Source: Stictocephala bisonia
Lineage: Eukaryota > Arthropoda > Insecta > Hemiptera > Membracidae
Direction of reading: 5' to 3'
Assembly (NCBI GenBank): GCA_035578905.1
Contig: JAQJVL010000744.1
Span: forward strand, 124,001 to 188,000
Length of the DNA stretch: 64,000 nt
Shown: in pieces, positions 46,560-58,299 of the stretch
Numbering within the stretch: position 1 is the first letter of the stretch
How the letters are laid out: every line of letters starts with the position of its first letter
Program-made: the position numbers and the translations under genes
The notes under the pieces: model-generated
What the model was told of the DNA's origin: nothing
Database searches by the model: none
Seen by the model: only the letters and a program-made list of their open reading frames with translations

Positions 46560-47800
46560 AGTATAGTAAAAGAGTTATTGAGGTTTAAAATAACTTATAG
46601 TTTAACATTATTTCATTACAAGATCAGGCCTTTCCCTGAATTTGAGATAGTATAGTATTTTTTTATTTTTTTTTTTCAAAGTTAACTTACTATCGGTAGT
46701 CATGGAATATCTAACGCATAAAACACACACCACAACATTTGTAAAGTATGGCTTAGCCACCATTGTGTCCTTGATGTCTCAATAAATTTCCCAAAGACTG
46801 CCGCTCTCTTTCTGCTACAGATGTTTAATAATACTAGTGTTAGATGGTTTTTTTCGTATGCATGTACATTGTGTGCAGTATATTTTTATTAATGATGCTT
46901 ATACTATGTTGTGACCACAAAAAGAGTGTATAAAATAGTTAACTATATGAATATCTTGATATACCTGAGTCATTTTAGTCTTAAGAGTCCATTTCATATA
47001 TACTTATTATATTTCATGTTGTATTAAACAATATAATGTTGAGTACAACATGAAAAATACGCAACTGCATCCTAAAAACAAGTGCCCATTTTCTGCTACA
47101 TAATTTATATAATATTCGTATTTTAAACTTATTGCCTCAGAAATTCATTAATTAGGATCCCGAACATAAAACACAACCTGGAAAAGTTCGTAAAGTACTC
47201 AGACATTAGTTTGACGCAAACTACACCCTTTCTGTCTTAATATTTAAAATGTGGCTACACTATTTTAACTAGATGCATTTAGTTACAATACTTTCATACG
47301 TCTATCTTCGAATCTCTTTGAAAAGTTAAACTATAACTTTAAATTATGGCTCGTAAGATTAGAAAGTTTTCAGACTCAGATTGGCAACTATTAAGCCCTT
47401 AGTATCTAAAGAGTTTTAAAAAGGAAGACACACTTTCAGTGCCACAAACTTCAAATAATACAAACAGTCATTCAATGCCAGTGAATACTCGTAAGTCTTA
47501 GTATTTCTGTAATCTCAAATCAGATAACATTTCACAATGAAATAAGTACTAAACAATAATAATTATTGTACCCTAATTAATGTACCGTAATAGTGTACAG
47601 TGAATCAATGTATGTATTAGTTATTAACATCCATAACCAAATTATATATTTAATATAAAAAAAACGTGTTTACAACGAAAAATTATAATGGGAACAAATG
47701 TTTATGAAAAAAATTAATATCCACATACAATATCACAGAACTCATACCAAAATATTTGATAAAAATAGTTGACCAAAGACTTAGTAATAAATCATGTTTT
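46560..47800. other. No gene recognised
   Basis: A+T-rich; no coding or repeat signal recognised. Confidence 0.5.
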
Positions 47801-47817
47801 CATACTTAAAAGCCTAG

Positions 47818-49660
47818 TTATATTGGAATATAAGCATAAGTTACCACAAGGTTAATCCACATGAACTCATCCACATAATAGAAAGCTTTAGACGCCAAGA
47901 GGTGTCTAAGTAGAGTTTTGAATTGAGTTTGGTTACTAATTGGAAATCCTTCAGGAAGTTTGTTGATTAGTCTGACACCAATCTGAAGTGGCATGTAGTC
48001 TGATAGTGCCAAACTGTATTGCTGTGTTCGGAGGTTGTCCCTGCCTCTAGTGTAGTATTGGTGAACGTTTCTTCCACAAATCAAGGAAGAACGTGATCTG
48101 CAGTGTATATCACCTCATACATATAAAGGCAAGGTAAAGTCTGAAATTTTAACTCCATAAAAGAATTTCGGCACGACACTCTATGGTTCAATTTAGCAAT
48201 TATTCTAACAGCCTTTTTTGAAGTTTAAAAACTCTTTCAATTTTGCTTTTTGCACAACCTCCCCAAAGTCTCACTCTGCATGCCAGATGTGAGTGCACCA
48301 TGCCATAGTAGGCCATGATTAAGTGGCTAATATGGTCGTCCTAAGTCAGTCTCCTATCAAGGAACTTTCCAAGGAATTTTGTACAATATACCACCTCTAA
48401 AAGAGTGTCATCCAAGAAGACATGAAGTTGAGAATGGAGTTTCTGTTGTCGGAGGAAACAACTGATTATGTTGGATTTGGTTTGGTTTGATTTTAGATTT
48501 AGTTCACTGAAATTTTGAATGCAAGAACTTAGTTCTATAAAAGCTGCGATTTATGATTCTTTAGACGTTTTTCCTTTAATACAGAGAGTTGTGTGATCGG
48601 CATATTACATTAGTTTTCCACTCTGGATCACTGTATTCAATCTGCACACATTGGTTAAAAAAAGAAGTGGCCCTAGGATAAAAACCCTGAGCGACTCCAT
48701 GAGTCATTCTATATATATATATATATTTTTTTAGTAACTTTTGAAATCTGTACACACTGGTTCCGAAGTTAGCCAGCTGTATGGTAAACCTCTAACTCCA
48801 GATTTTTCTAAAAGGTGCAACAGTGTCTCATGATGCACATAATCAAATGCTTTGGAGGGTTCAAGAAAAATACCAGCACTTGTTCTTTACCCTCTAAGCC
48901 ATCGATAATGATATCTAAAAGTTTATTAATTGCATCAATTGTGGATCTTTCCTTTCTGAATTCTAATTGCTCTGGATTCAATAAATTGTGACTCTCCATG
49001 AAGCTTGAAAGTCTATCATAGATGATCATTTCGTAAATCTTACAAAAAACAGGAAGAATTGAAATGGGACGATAATTGCTCCTGAGTAAAGGGTCGTCTA
49101 TTTATAAATTGGAATAACCTTTACTGTATTCAAAAGTATGGTACGTGACGGAAAATGTCCTGATTCAAATGACAAATTTATCAATTTTGGGAGTGGCTTC
49201 ATCAAGTGCTGTTTTAAAATCCATACAGACAACCCATTGGCATCGCAGGTTTTTGTTGGGCGTAGTCTCTGAATGGTACTAGCCACCTCCTTCTCACATG
49301 CCGGGGTGAAGGCCATATATACAACTGGTTCTCAAATATAGTTTATGAATTGTGGTTTATTATATATTGTGTCGAGTGAAACTACAGTGGTAAAAAATTT
49401 TTTTAATTCTTTAGATACAATTAATTTATCTTGAACTATTTCTTCACCAATTTTTATTTCAATTGGTCTGGATTTATTGAATAATTTTGACTGTTGTGCT
49501 GACGATTTGATAATTTTCCAAGTGGTTTTTGAAAAATTCTCACTATTACTCAAAACTTTATTGGCATCATAGGCTTTAGCAGCTTGTATGACTTATTTAT
49601 AAATGTTCCTATATCTTCAGAAAAAGGTTCTGAAATTTTCGTTTTGGGTTGTTTGTTCTT
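47818..49660 (-). pseudogene. Second non-LTR retrotransposon ORF2 relic
   Basis: Minus-strand pieces from 5' to 3': 49553-49332 (KTTWKIIKS), the linker before RT; 49316-49098 (IQRLRPTKTCDANGLSVWIL, NTVKVIPIYK), RT fingers; 49029-48808 (LNPEQLEFRKERSTIDAI), RT; about 48610-48560, the catalytic box reading YADH instead of YADD, just after a stop; 48084-47818, the C-terminal part (YYTRGRDNLRTQQYSLALSD, INKLPEGFPISN). Frameshifts and stops make it dead. It differs from the family at 45-46.5 kb. Its 5' end abuts a G-rich-family minisatellite at 49740. Confidence 0.85.
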
Positions 49661-49739
49661 TACATTTGTAGGACGTACGATTTCTTTGATTCGGACACTT
49701 GTCCCCTTTTTTGTCATTTGGAGACGACCATCTCCCAGT

Positions 49740-50110
49740 TATGTAACCCATCCGCCCATCTTACACGTGCAGTGGTGACTAACCCGGTCACCCTCCCACA
49801 CACGAATGGTAGTATTTTAGTTGTAGGGAACAACACCTATTATTGACCCACCTGCCCACCCATACACGTACAGTGGTATTGACCCACCCACCCATACAGT
49901 AGTAATGATGTGTTGTTCCTATGTGGTCAATTTATTACGACCAGCTATACTCTCAAGAGTAAACGTGCAGTGGTAATGACCCACCACCCACCCATACACG
50001 TACAGTGGCATTGACCCACCTACCCACTCATACACGTACAGTGGTATTGACCCACCTACCCAGCCATATACGTACAGTGGCATTGACCCACCCACCCTTA
50101 CACGTACAAC
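49740..50110 (-). repeat. C-rich-sense minisatellite array (36-bp family)
   Basis: About eight units with cacccatacacgtacagtgg followed by tattgacccaccc. They are interrupted at about 49893-49965 by non-repeat sequence. The minus strand has GGGTGGGTGGGT-type tracts. Confidence 0.9.
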
Positions 50111-50730
50111 ATGTTTTTTATTTTATTTATTTATTTATTTTTTTTTTTGCTCTCAACGGATGAATCCGTTTGGACAGACACTACAATTTAATATGTTTTT
50201 TCCTTTTGTCTTCTAGTTCTGGTTGACGTACAGATAGTACTTGGCCATCTCATTCCGATGTCATATTTTTTTCACTTATCTTTAACTTGTTTAATGTGCT
50301 TAGCGTCCTTTTTATTTTTTTAAGTTTTTTTGTAGTTTGAATTCACATCTTTTTCGGTTTGCTTATCTATAATTTTAATAAGCGTCCCTTTTTACTTCTT
50401 TAAAGTTTTTTGTTGATTACTAATATTTACTTCTTTAAAGTAGTATGTGTTGATTACTAATATTTATCATTTTATATATTCTAACTTTATGCATTATATA
50501 TTGCACCTACTTTAGCACTGTGAACTAAGAATGCGTTATTCTTTTATGGTTTAATAAATGTGTTATTAAGTAAATATCATAGTACCTGTCCTTCGTGTGG
50601 GGCTTACGTTGATTTATATTGTGCTTATTACATTCAGTAATACAAAACATCGATGAGGTAAGTTAACTAACTATAGGTTGTTTAAATGGCTTTTAATATG
50701 ATAAATATATTTTAAAAATGTATAAAAAGA

Positions 50731-51175
50731 ATGCTATTTCTTCAGCCTCTTTTAGTACGATTATCTTTTACCTAAAATATTTTATGTATCACAACCCAGG
50801 ACAAACCGAATTGAATTGTAATTATTTTCGGCCTTCTCCATTTCCAATACGATTACCGTTTTCCTTCAATTCTGTCGAATACAATAACTCTGGTATTTTT
50901 TTCCCTTGAACTACAATCATCTTTTCAAGAATTGAAAAGGTAATCGTATACAGGTACATCAAGAAGCTGAGGAAATAACATCCAAAGGCAAATTGAAGAA
51001 AAGATGATTGTAGTTCAAGCGAAAAAAATACCAGAGTTATTGTATTCGACAGAATTGAAGGAAAACGGTAATCGTACTAAAAGAGGCTGAAGAAATAGCA
51101 TCCAATACGATTACCTTTTCCTTCAATTCTTTCGAATATAATCACCTTGGCATTTTTGTCGCTTGAAACAAATAG
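50731..51175. repeat. Foldback inverted repeat with extra direct copy
   Basis: Arms 50848-50926 and 50998-51076 are near-perfect reverse complements (79 nt each, about 71-nt loop). An outer arm pair, 50735-50770 and 51069-51103, shares the block gctatttcttcagcctcttt. A third diverged direct copy of the arm follows at 51105-51170. It could be a foldback-type mobile element or the remains of inverted insertions. Confidence 0.9.
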
Positions 51176-51569
51176 TCATAGAGAATTAATATTTCCTGAT
51201 CATGTGGGGTTTTCCCCCCTGTAAAGAATGTTGAATGAATGGAATACAAAGCTATTGTTTTTAAAAAACAATTATATTAATGAAAAATACTTATACATGT
51301 GTTTATAGTAGGTTATGTTTGTTATGGACAGATATAATAAAAAACATCTGCTCTTAAAAAGGCGATGCCACGTATCATTTACAGGAAAACCAGCGTTTAT
51401 GACGCTATCCAAAACTTATTTCTTTATTATCTTGAAATATGTCAAATATTTTTACAATTCAATACCAATTTCATTACACATTACGCATGTAAGAAATTAA
51501 ATGACAGGTATATGACCAAAATCGTTTCATATGTTTACGAGATATATGACCAATACGAAATTTTATTTT

Positions 51570-51800
51570 CCTTGTCCGTCTTCTCCTTAGGTTTTTGTTC
51601 TACATTCGGGTGAGATCGGCTCTAGTCAGAGATCGTGTATCTTCCTTCTAATTAAACAATTAATAAAATCGTCAACTGCAATTTTCCTTCTGCTAGTATT
51701 TTACTAACTAAGGAAACAGAAACTCCTGTTATGCCACTAATACTCTTGGCAACGTTGTACTTTAATTTACCGACTCTCTTCTGCTCCTGCAAATGAGTTG
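51570..51800 (-). pseudogene. DDE transposase relic, N-terminal half (inverted)
   Basis: The minus strand reads RVGKLKYNVAKSISGITGVS, continuing VSLVSKILAEGK, a helix-turn-helix. It is followed in a shifted frame by VDDFINCLIRRKIHDL and a stop. This is the N-terminal layout of a Tc1/mariner-like transposase type common in insects, in which a DDF-CxIRR block follows the helix-turn-helix. Confidence 0.65.
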
Positions 51801-51849
51801 CAACGTTATATATTACTATGGTATAACCCTGTACGCTTCACGTGTCAAC

Positions 51850-52120
51850 CCCAAAATTAAATAAAGTAGTCCAGAATAAAGGTATTTTGCATTGTGGAAG
51901 AGAGTACTTGAGGAAGTTGTTAAGGTGAATGGGGTTCAGATGGAAAAACAGCCAATCAGCTCGAAAAGTTCTGAATGAAAAGCCAGAATTTGCAGCATAT
52001 AGAGGACGATACATAATGGATATTAAGCACCATAAACAAGAAAACAGACATATTGTTTATATTAACGAAACATCCACAGGTTACATCTGTCAGACGTTCA
52101 ATAATAATAATGTTATGTGA
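51850..52120 (+). pseudogene. DDE transposase relic, start of catalytic half
   Basis: The plus strand reads LRKLLR, a stop, then MGFRWKNSQSARKVLNEKPE and HIVYINETSTG. This matches the block that follows the DDF-CxIRR region in the same transposase type. The first catalytic Asp of the usual VYxDET is Asn here. It faces away from its N-terminal half at 51570-51800. Confidence 0.65.
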
Positions 52121-52660
52121 CCACAAACAAAAACACTGCACAGTAGCCGATTTACTGCGCAACTATCATACGCAATGAGGGTTAATGTGTCATGACAGGT
52201 ACTATCGAAAATATACATCAGCTGATGTTACAGGATACGTAATCCTGTGATTTGTTTCATTAAACCGTTTCTAAAAATCAATTGTGTTTTTTTTTTTTTA
52301 TTCTTGTTATACTATATTTTATATTATTGCCCGTACAATGTGATTGTAAAGTATGTTCTTCAGTATAGTGTACATATATGTATATATATATACAGGGAAG
52401 GCTTTAAGCATTGCTTTTTCACATTTCATTTTTAGGGTTCGGCTCTATTTAACTGGATGGTTTCAGTGGTAATCTGAACAGTTATTTTATTTAATTAATC
52501 TTTAGCTGCTAAACAAAACAAATGAAATGAACACGTTTAAAATAGACTAAGCAATATCATTTAGTGTTTATCACGGTAAATGTTACCATGGTGTTTATTC
52601 TAATCAATATGTATCAATGCCAGTCATGTGAGTGAGATACTGCTCTTACATACATGTAGT
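52121..52660. other. No gene recognised
   Basis: A+T-rich sequence with a short TA run at 52376-52392; nothing else recognised. Confidence 0.5.
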
Positions 52661-52850
52661 TAAATATTTTCTTCACAAAATTAATTTGTTGGGAAAGAAC
52701 GTAAATTCCCCTTTGTTGAACCAAATGATTAATAGCCTACGATGACTAAGGGGCATTTGTTTACAGTTTTCATTATTTGGTAACACTCTGTCAGGCGGAA
52801 TGTTTATCAGATCATTCTGAAGTCTTACATACAGATTAAATAGTGGTTCG
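52660..52850. repeat. Dispersed repeat, copy 1 (partner at 55005)
   Basis: Shares blocks ctttgttgaaccaaatg, ttttcattatttggtaacac and cttcacaaaattaa, in the same order, with 55005-55180. It lies directly before the 128-bp satellite. Confidence 0.85.
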
Positions 52851-52865
52851 TGTGCGCCATTTCAG

Positions 52866-53385
52866 GTCGGTGGACAGTCTGGGGAGGATTGGAACTGCCC
52901 GACTTTCAGCCAGACAGCTCGCCGACCAAACTGTCTGGTTTGTGTGATAAGAGGCTGGAAGTAAGTTGGGACGCGCATACCACCGACTAAACTGTCGGCC
53001 GACAGTCTGGGGAGGATTGGAACTGCCCGACTCTCAGCCAGACAGCTCGCCGACCAAACTGTCTGATCTGTGTGATAAGAGGCTGGAAGTAAGTTGGGAC
53101 GCGCATACCACAGACTAAACTGTCGGCCGACAGTCTGGGAAGGATTGGAACTGCCCGACTTTCAGCCAGACAGTTCACCGACCAAACTGTCTGGTCTGTG
53201 TGATAAGAGGCTGGAAGTAAGTTGGGACGCGCACACCACCGACTAAACTGTCGGCCGACCGTCTGGGAAGGATTGGAACTGACCGACTTTCAGCCAGACA
53301 GCTCGCCGACCAAACTGTCTGGTCTGTGTGATAAAAGACTGGAAGTATATTGGGACGCACACGGGCCCGTCTAAACAGTCTGTGT
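52866..53385. repeat. 128-bp satellite with 16-bp palindrome
   Basis: Four direct units at 52873, 53001, 53129 and 53257 (marked by gacagtctgg). At unit junctions 2 and 3 the perfect palindrome ACTGTCGGCCGACAGT is present; it is altered in the fourth. Additional cagacagct/accaaactgtctgg pairs give each unit further dyad symmetry. Frames open across it on the minus strand are by-products. Confidence 0.95.
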
Positions 53386-55004
53386 CACGGGTGGTTGGTT
53401 GTTAGTTTGACGATTGTTTCGTTCAGTTCAACGGTGTATTTTATAAGATATGAACTGGATTTTAACTGCCAATATATAAAATACACATGATAAGCTTAAA
53501 ATATAGCTAAGTATAACTATCTTGAACGAGTTGTCAGTTTGTTAGTCATAGATTAATTGCACTTCTAGAGATTGATAAGATAATTAATTTACAAGAATAT
53601 ATTAAGTATGACTAATTTAAAAGGCAAAAAGTGTACTCTTAAACACTTAACAGCACACACTATATGATATTAAACTATAAGAATATTACAATTATTTCAA
53701 ATGAAGAATGTACTACATTCAAAGAAGAACACACAAAAGCAATGCAGGCCGTTATTACTGTTAACATTTAGTGATCATTTTTGTAAAAAATTAAATATTT
53801 TTTAATTTTTTATTAACAAAGGGCATAATGTAAATTTTATTATTATAAAATATTAAAACGGCAGCGAATTTTTAGTTGATTTTTAAAAACATTTTAAACA
53901 CATGTACAACAATAGTTAAGAAAGGAAAAACTCTTATTGCCTACCAAAGGTTAAAACTGTTTATCTCTGCAAAATGTAATTATATATAAATAATATAGCA
54001 CAATATTAAACCCTACAAGTGATATGTATAATGAACTAAAGTTCTGTCCGAGAGATAAAACTCACTGTGAAGAATTATTTGGGATATACCCTTCTCTCTG
54101 CTAAAAGGTTTTATCTCTCATATACCATCAGCAGTAGTATTATAATTCCATAGTATAAAAACTGAAGATTTTAGATTATGTTACAGAATTACCTTACACT
54201 GTATTGTCAATTATTTATGTAACTAAAAAGTGAAATATCATTTACAGTTGCTTCAAGTAACTGTGTGTTCAAAATTTCTCTTGTATTAAATATAATAAAG
54301 TCAACGTTATGCTCTTTTTCGACAGAAAACATTTTCTTTTGAATTGTCTGTTATATTTCCAATGGTTATTCACTTTTGACAATATTGAAACCCTTACAAA
54401 TATTTTACAGTAGTTTTTTAAAAGTTATTTCAGTTGTATGTTCTTGTTATATTGATAAATGCTAGTTATTGTTATTTATTATAGTTATTAATATTTATTG
54501 TAGTTATTTATTTATTGTAGTTGTAGTTATTTATTATTTATAGTTATTATTATTTATTGTAGTTATTTATTTATAGTTATTATTGTTTATTGTGGTTACT
54601 AATACTAATATTTGTTCAGATTTAATTATATTACGTCATGTTGTTCAGTTAAATATTAAGTATATCAATCGCCACAGATACGCCGCTCGTGTGTGAATGA
54701 AATGAACATTGATTGAGCCTGACTCACTAGAAAGTGATGTAAAAGAGACATTTTTGATGTACTAACCATCTTTACTGGCAGCGATGGTTAGAAATTCCTG
54801 TATATATGTTAAATTGAAACTGTATATGTAGTATGTTTTTGCAGGAAATAAATTATTCTATTTCTAAAATGTGTCTGAAATATTGAGTTATTGGTAATGC
54901 ACATATACATAAAAATGTGTTGAACTAATGATTTTCACCACTTAGTCAATTTACATGGCCATGATGAGATGGTTTAAAAAGTATTTAGAAAATTCGGCGT
55001 GCTC
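53386..55004. other. No gene recognised
   Basis: A+T-rich, with a tagttatttatt-type simple repeat at about 54460-54600. No coding signal. Confidence 0.55.
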
Positions 55005-55265
55005 TTACATGCCTGTAGTTAAATATTCTCTTCACAAAATTAAGAATTTTCTTTTTTCCCTTTGTTGAACCAAATGTTTAATCCCCTACGATAACAAGGG
55101 CATTTATTTACCGTTTTCATTATTTGGTAACACTTTGTAAGGCGAAATGTTTACCAAATCCGATCATTCTCGTCTTACACCAAGACTAAACTGTTGGGTC
55201 AGAACATGAATGCATACCTCCCCCGATTAAAGTGTTGGCAGACAGTCGGATGACAAAAAGGTCTG
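55005..55265. repeat. Dispersed repeat, copy 2, with one decayed satellite unit
   Basis: Matches 52660-52850 in the same orientation. At 55184-55262 a decayed counterpart of the 128-bp satellite follows (ctaaactgttgg, cagacagtcgg), so the satellite belongs to the repeat and was amplified only in copy 1. Confidence 0.8.
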
Positions 55266-55782
55266 TACTGTGCGCTAGGACTTAGTTATATCGTTATTTA
55301 TTAATACATGTTTAAAGTCTCTGTTATTGAGTATGTTGTTGATTGTTTACAGTCATAATGAAATTCTAATATATAAAAATAAGAAAATATTTATTCCACA
55401 ATTAAAAAACAATTACAAAATAACAATTCTCAAACTAGGAATAACTTGTCATCGTGTCAAGTAGAGATGACAAGCAAAAAAAAGTAAACATAAAATATAC
55501 TACTACAGTGTACTACTTATACTAGATAGTATAAAATTAGCTAGTAAAACTTAGCGGCCCACTGCAGTGTCATTACATTATGGGGGCCTAGTAGCAAAGA
55601 GGAGAAACAGGAATTAAATTTACTTTAAGATTTAAAAAAAAAAAAAAAAAAAGATAAAGACAAAAGTTTCAAATTTAAATACAAATCTGACATATAGAAC
55701 AAATTGCAAGAGCTGTAAACATAAAGGCAGATACATTACAACTATAGAACAAATTAAGAGAATTAAAAACATAGAAACAAAT

Positions 55783-56390
55783 TTATTGTAATATTATTAG
55801 TAAATCGTCAATATCATATTCATCAAGAAGCTGACAATCAAACCAATACTTTGGTACCAACAGCTTTGATTTTATTTGAAATAATTTGATATTTTTTGCA
55901 TGCTTTAATTCTCCTGATAATTTATTAAATATATATGGACCGAGAAATAAAAATGTTTTTCGATAAAGTACTTTTTTTACCTTGGATTTAATAAAAGTAA
56001 ACTTTGAAGCAGCTCGGGTATAAAATTTAATTTTGCTTTGTTTCTTATATCTACTTCGAATGAAAAAAGTTAGAAGCACTTTAAAATGAAAGTGTATTTT
56101 AACAGAAGTATTTTAAAAAAACGAAAGAATGGCAAGGAAGGTTCACGCTTAGATTTTAGTGAAATGATTCTAATAAAGTGTTTTTGTGTAATTTTTAATG
56201 GCTTTAGAACATTGTTGCTGTAACATCCTATACCATACACTAAACGTGAGTGAATTAAAGCAAAATAAAGCAGACTCATCAAATCGTTGATTAGAAGGTT
56301 TCTTAAAAAATAGAATGTTCGTATGCTTTTGCCTAGTTGAGTCTGTAATTGACATATGTGTTGTTTCCATGAAACATTTTCATCCAACAC
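55783..56390 (-). pseudogene. LINE ORF2 C-terminal region
   Basis: Begins MLDENVSWKQHICQLQTQLG and continues LYFALIHSRLVYGIGCY, the conserved region after the RT palm in CR1/Jockey-like elements. A frameshift at about 56075 leads into 56079-55783 (SRYKKQSKIKFYTRAASKF, FLFLGPYIFNKL), ending in a stop. Confidence 0.85.
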
Positions 56391-56949
56391 TACCTAAATA
56401 TTTAATATGAGTAACTTGCTTAGTGTTCGGACAATTACGATTAATGTTTGCTGAGTGATTACAATTAATATGAAGCTTCAATGGGTTTTCAAAAAGGTGT
56501 AGCTTTAAGACAATTAATCATTGATTACGTTGGCTACCATTTCCTGGTTGTCGATAAGAGAACTGTCTAAACCCCTTATCTTTGGCTTTTGTCTTGTATC
56601 CGTCCTGTAGATCAAACTATTGATAGTTATCCAGTGCTCGGAAGAATTACCACTGTTTCGTTGTATAAGGATATAGTAATAAGCTTTCGTCAAACTATTT
56701 ATTTCTAATTCGAGATTATTTTTAAATTTTGATACGTAATAGCTAAAATGTATGTCGTAAGAATTTTCAATAATTTGTTTCTATTTTATTAAGTAAAAAT
56801 TGAATAATCCACGGGCCTTTAAATTTGACATTCAAGAAGTTAGGTAGAAGAGTTTTTTAAATGGAATTTAAATCAATACTTTCATGCAATATTAATTTTA
56901 AAATACGTCAAGAGCTACATCAACGTCGTCAGCATGAAATATTTAATTC

Positions 56950-57540
56950 CAGTCTTAACTAACTAAATAATTTTGAACGCCTTAAAAGTTTATTTTTTTA
57001 ACAATTGTTTTTTCATTACAGCTAAATTTATTAACATTTGCATTATTCAATGTAAGTGCAATCAAACTATGGTCAGTTAAATTTATATGAAAAATGCCTG
57101 GTTTGAAGTTTTTTTTAAATTGTTATGCCTAACATAAATCTGGTCTACACAAGATTATGTTCAGTAGTTATTCTAGTAAAATCATTTATCAGAGAACTAA
57201 AACTAATTACAAAGAAGAAAAAGACAAGCATCTGGTTCCAAACTATTTCTTTTTATATCTACATTTAAATCGCCTATGATAGTTGCTTTAGATTTTAATT
57301 TAACTAAGTGAGACTCAAACTATTTTATAAATTCAATTGTGGAAAATTCTTGTAACCTATACAGCAAACAGAACAAATATCAATTTATCAAACTAAATCT
57401 GATAAAATAAAACATCTGCAGTTTGCATTTTACAATTTATTTGACTGTACTTAATCCTGTTATTGCTGTACACAACTATGCCTCCAGATCTATATGTTTC
57501 ATTGCAGTTAAAAAATGATTTGTAATTAGGAATCTGATAG
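56950..57540 (-). pseudogene. LINE endonuclease domain, decayed
   Basis: The minus strand reads IIGDLNVDIK at about 57252-57290 (GDFN block of AP-type endonuclease), CVDQIYVRHNN at about 57160 and NLTDHSLIAL at about 57080 (terminal SDH block). Frames are broken between these blocks. Confidence 0.7.
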
Positions 57541-57611
57541 TGAGCTATTTCTTCAATATAAAATCCAGATTTCAGTTAAAATTATTATTTCAATATTGTG
57601 GTCAAAATTTT

Positions 57612-58169
57612 TTAGATATAATAAGAATAAATCAACATTTTTTCTTGAACTCCGTCTATGTCAATATTTTGCCTCCTGGAGTACTGCTCGAGATTTCTTA
57701 CGCGCACCTCCAGATTAACCAGGGCGCTTTGGAGCTCGGCATTTTCTTTTTGCGGCTTGATGCTTTCTTCCTGTGACTTCTTCAGCTCTTTCATAACATC
57801 TTCAAGAAGCCTGTTGTTCTCTTCGACCTTAGAGTTAAGGAAAGACAGAGAAGCGTCCTGGCCTGTGTTTTCGTCTGCAATTTTCTTCATCTCACTCAGC
57901 ATTTCTTTCTTAAGGGCCTTGATAGTAATAATGAAATAATTATAATAAGGAGTAATAAGGAACAACTTACTAATTGTCGTGGCTGATGAGGTCTTAGTGC
58001 TGCCTACTAAGAAAGCATCCCTCAGTACTCAGGACTCACAAAACCAGTCCTTCTTCGCACTTCTCGTCTTCTGTGGCATACAGTTTCGATGACACTCAGT
58101 CCCGCAGTTACTGGCACATTTAACCTTACCATCACACGTGGTATTACAGACGCTGAAGTTAACCAGCAT
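57612..58169 (-). pseudogene. LINE ORF1: Cys-rich PHD-like finger plus coiled coil
   Basis: Starts MLVNFSVCNTTCDG with regularly spaced Cys/His (CNTTC, CASNCGTECHRNC, WFC), a PHD-like zinc finger. One in-frame TGA follows after about 49 codons. The same frame continues into a charged coiled coil (LEDVMKELKKSQEE, LVNLEVRVRNLEQYSRRQN), typical of non-LTR ORF1 proteins that bind RNA. One stop separates the two parts. Confidence 0.75.
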
Positions 58170-58299
58170 AATTTAATAAAAAAAATTCTCAAAGTATAGA
58201 ATTTAGTGTTGAAACACGCTCAAACTGCATGTTGCACGCTGAACCTTGCGCTAGGAGCTAGAGCGATAAGGTCCAGCCGGCTCGGCTGACTAATAAAGA

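Larger units (their letters stand above)
55600..58169 (-). mobile_element. Non-LTR retrotransposon with ORF1 and EN, RT core deleted
   Basis: Minus-strand order is ORF1 (58169-57612), endonuclease (about 57540-57000), a short residue, then the ORF2 C-terminal region (56390-55783). The RT catalytic core is missing: only about 600 bp separate the endonuclease end from the LDENVSWKQH block that normally follows it. The element is CR1/Jockey-like by its ORF1 (zinc finger plus coiled coil). Confidence 0.8.

Noticed and set aside
52987..53360. Minus-strand repetitive ORFs
   Set aside because: They follow the 128-bp satellite units and have no independent support.
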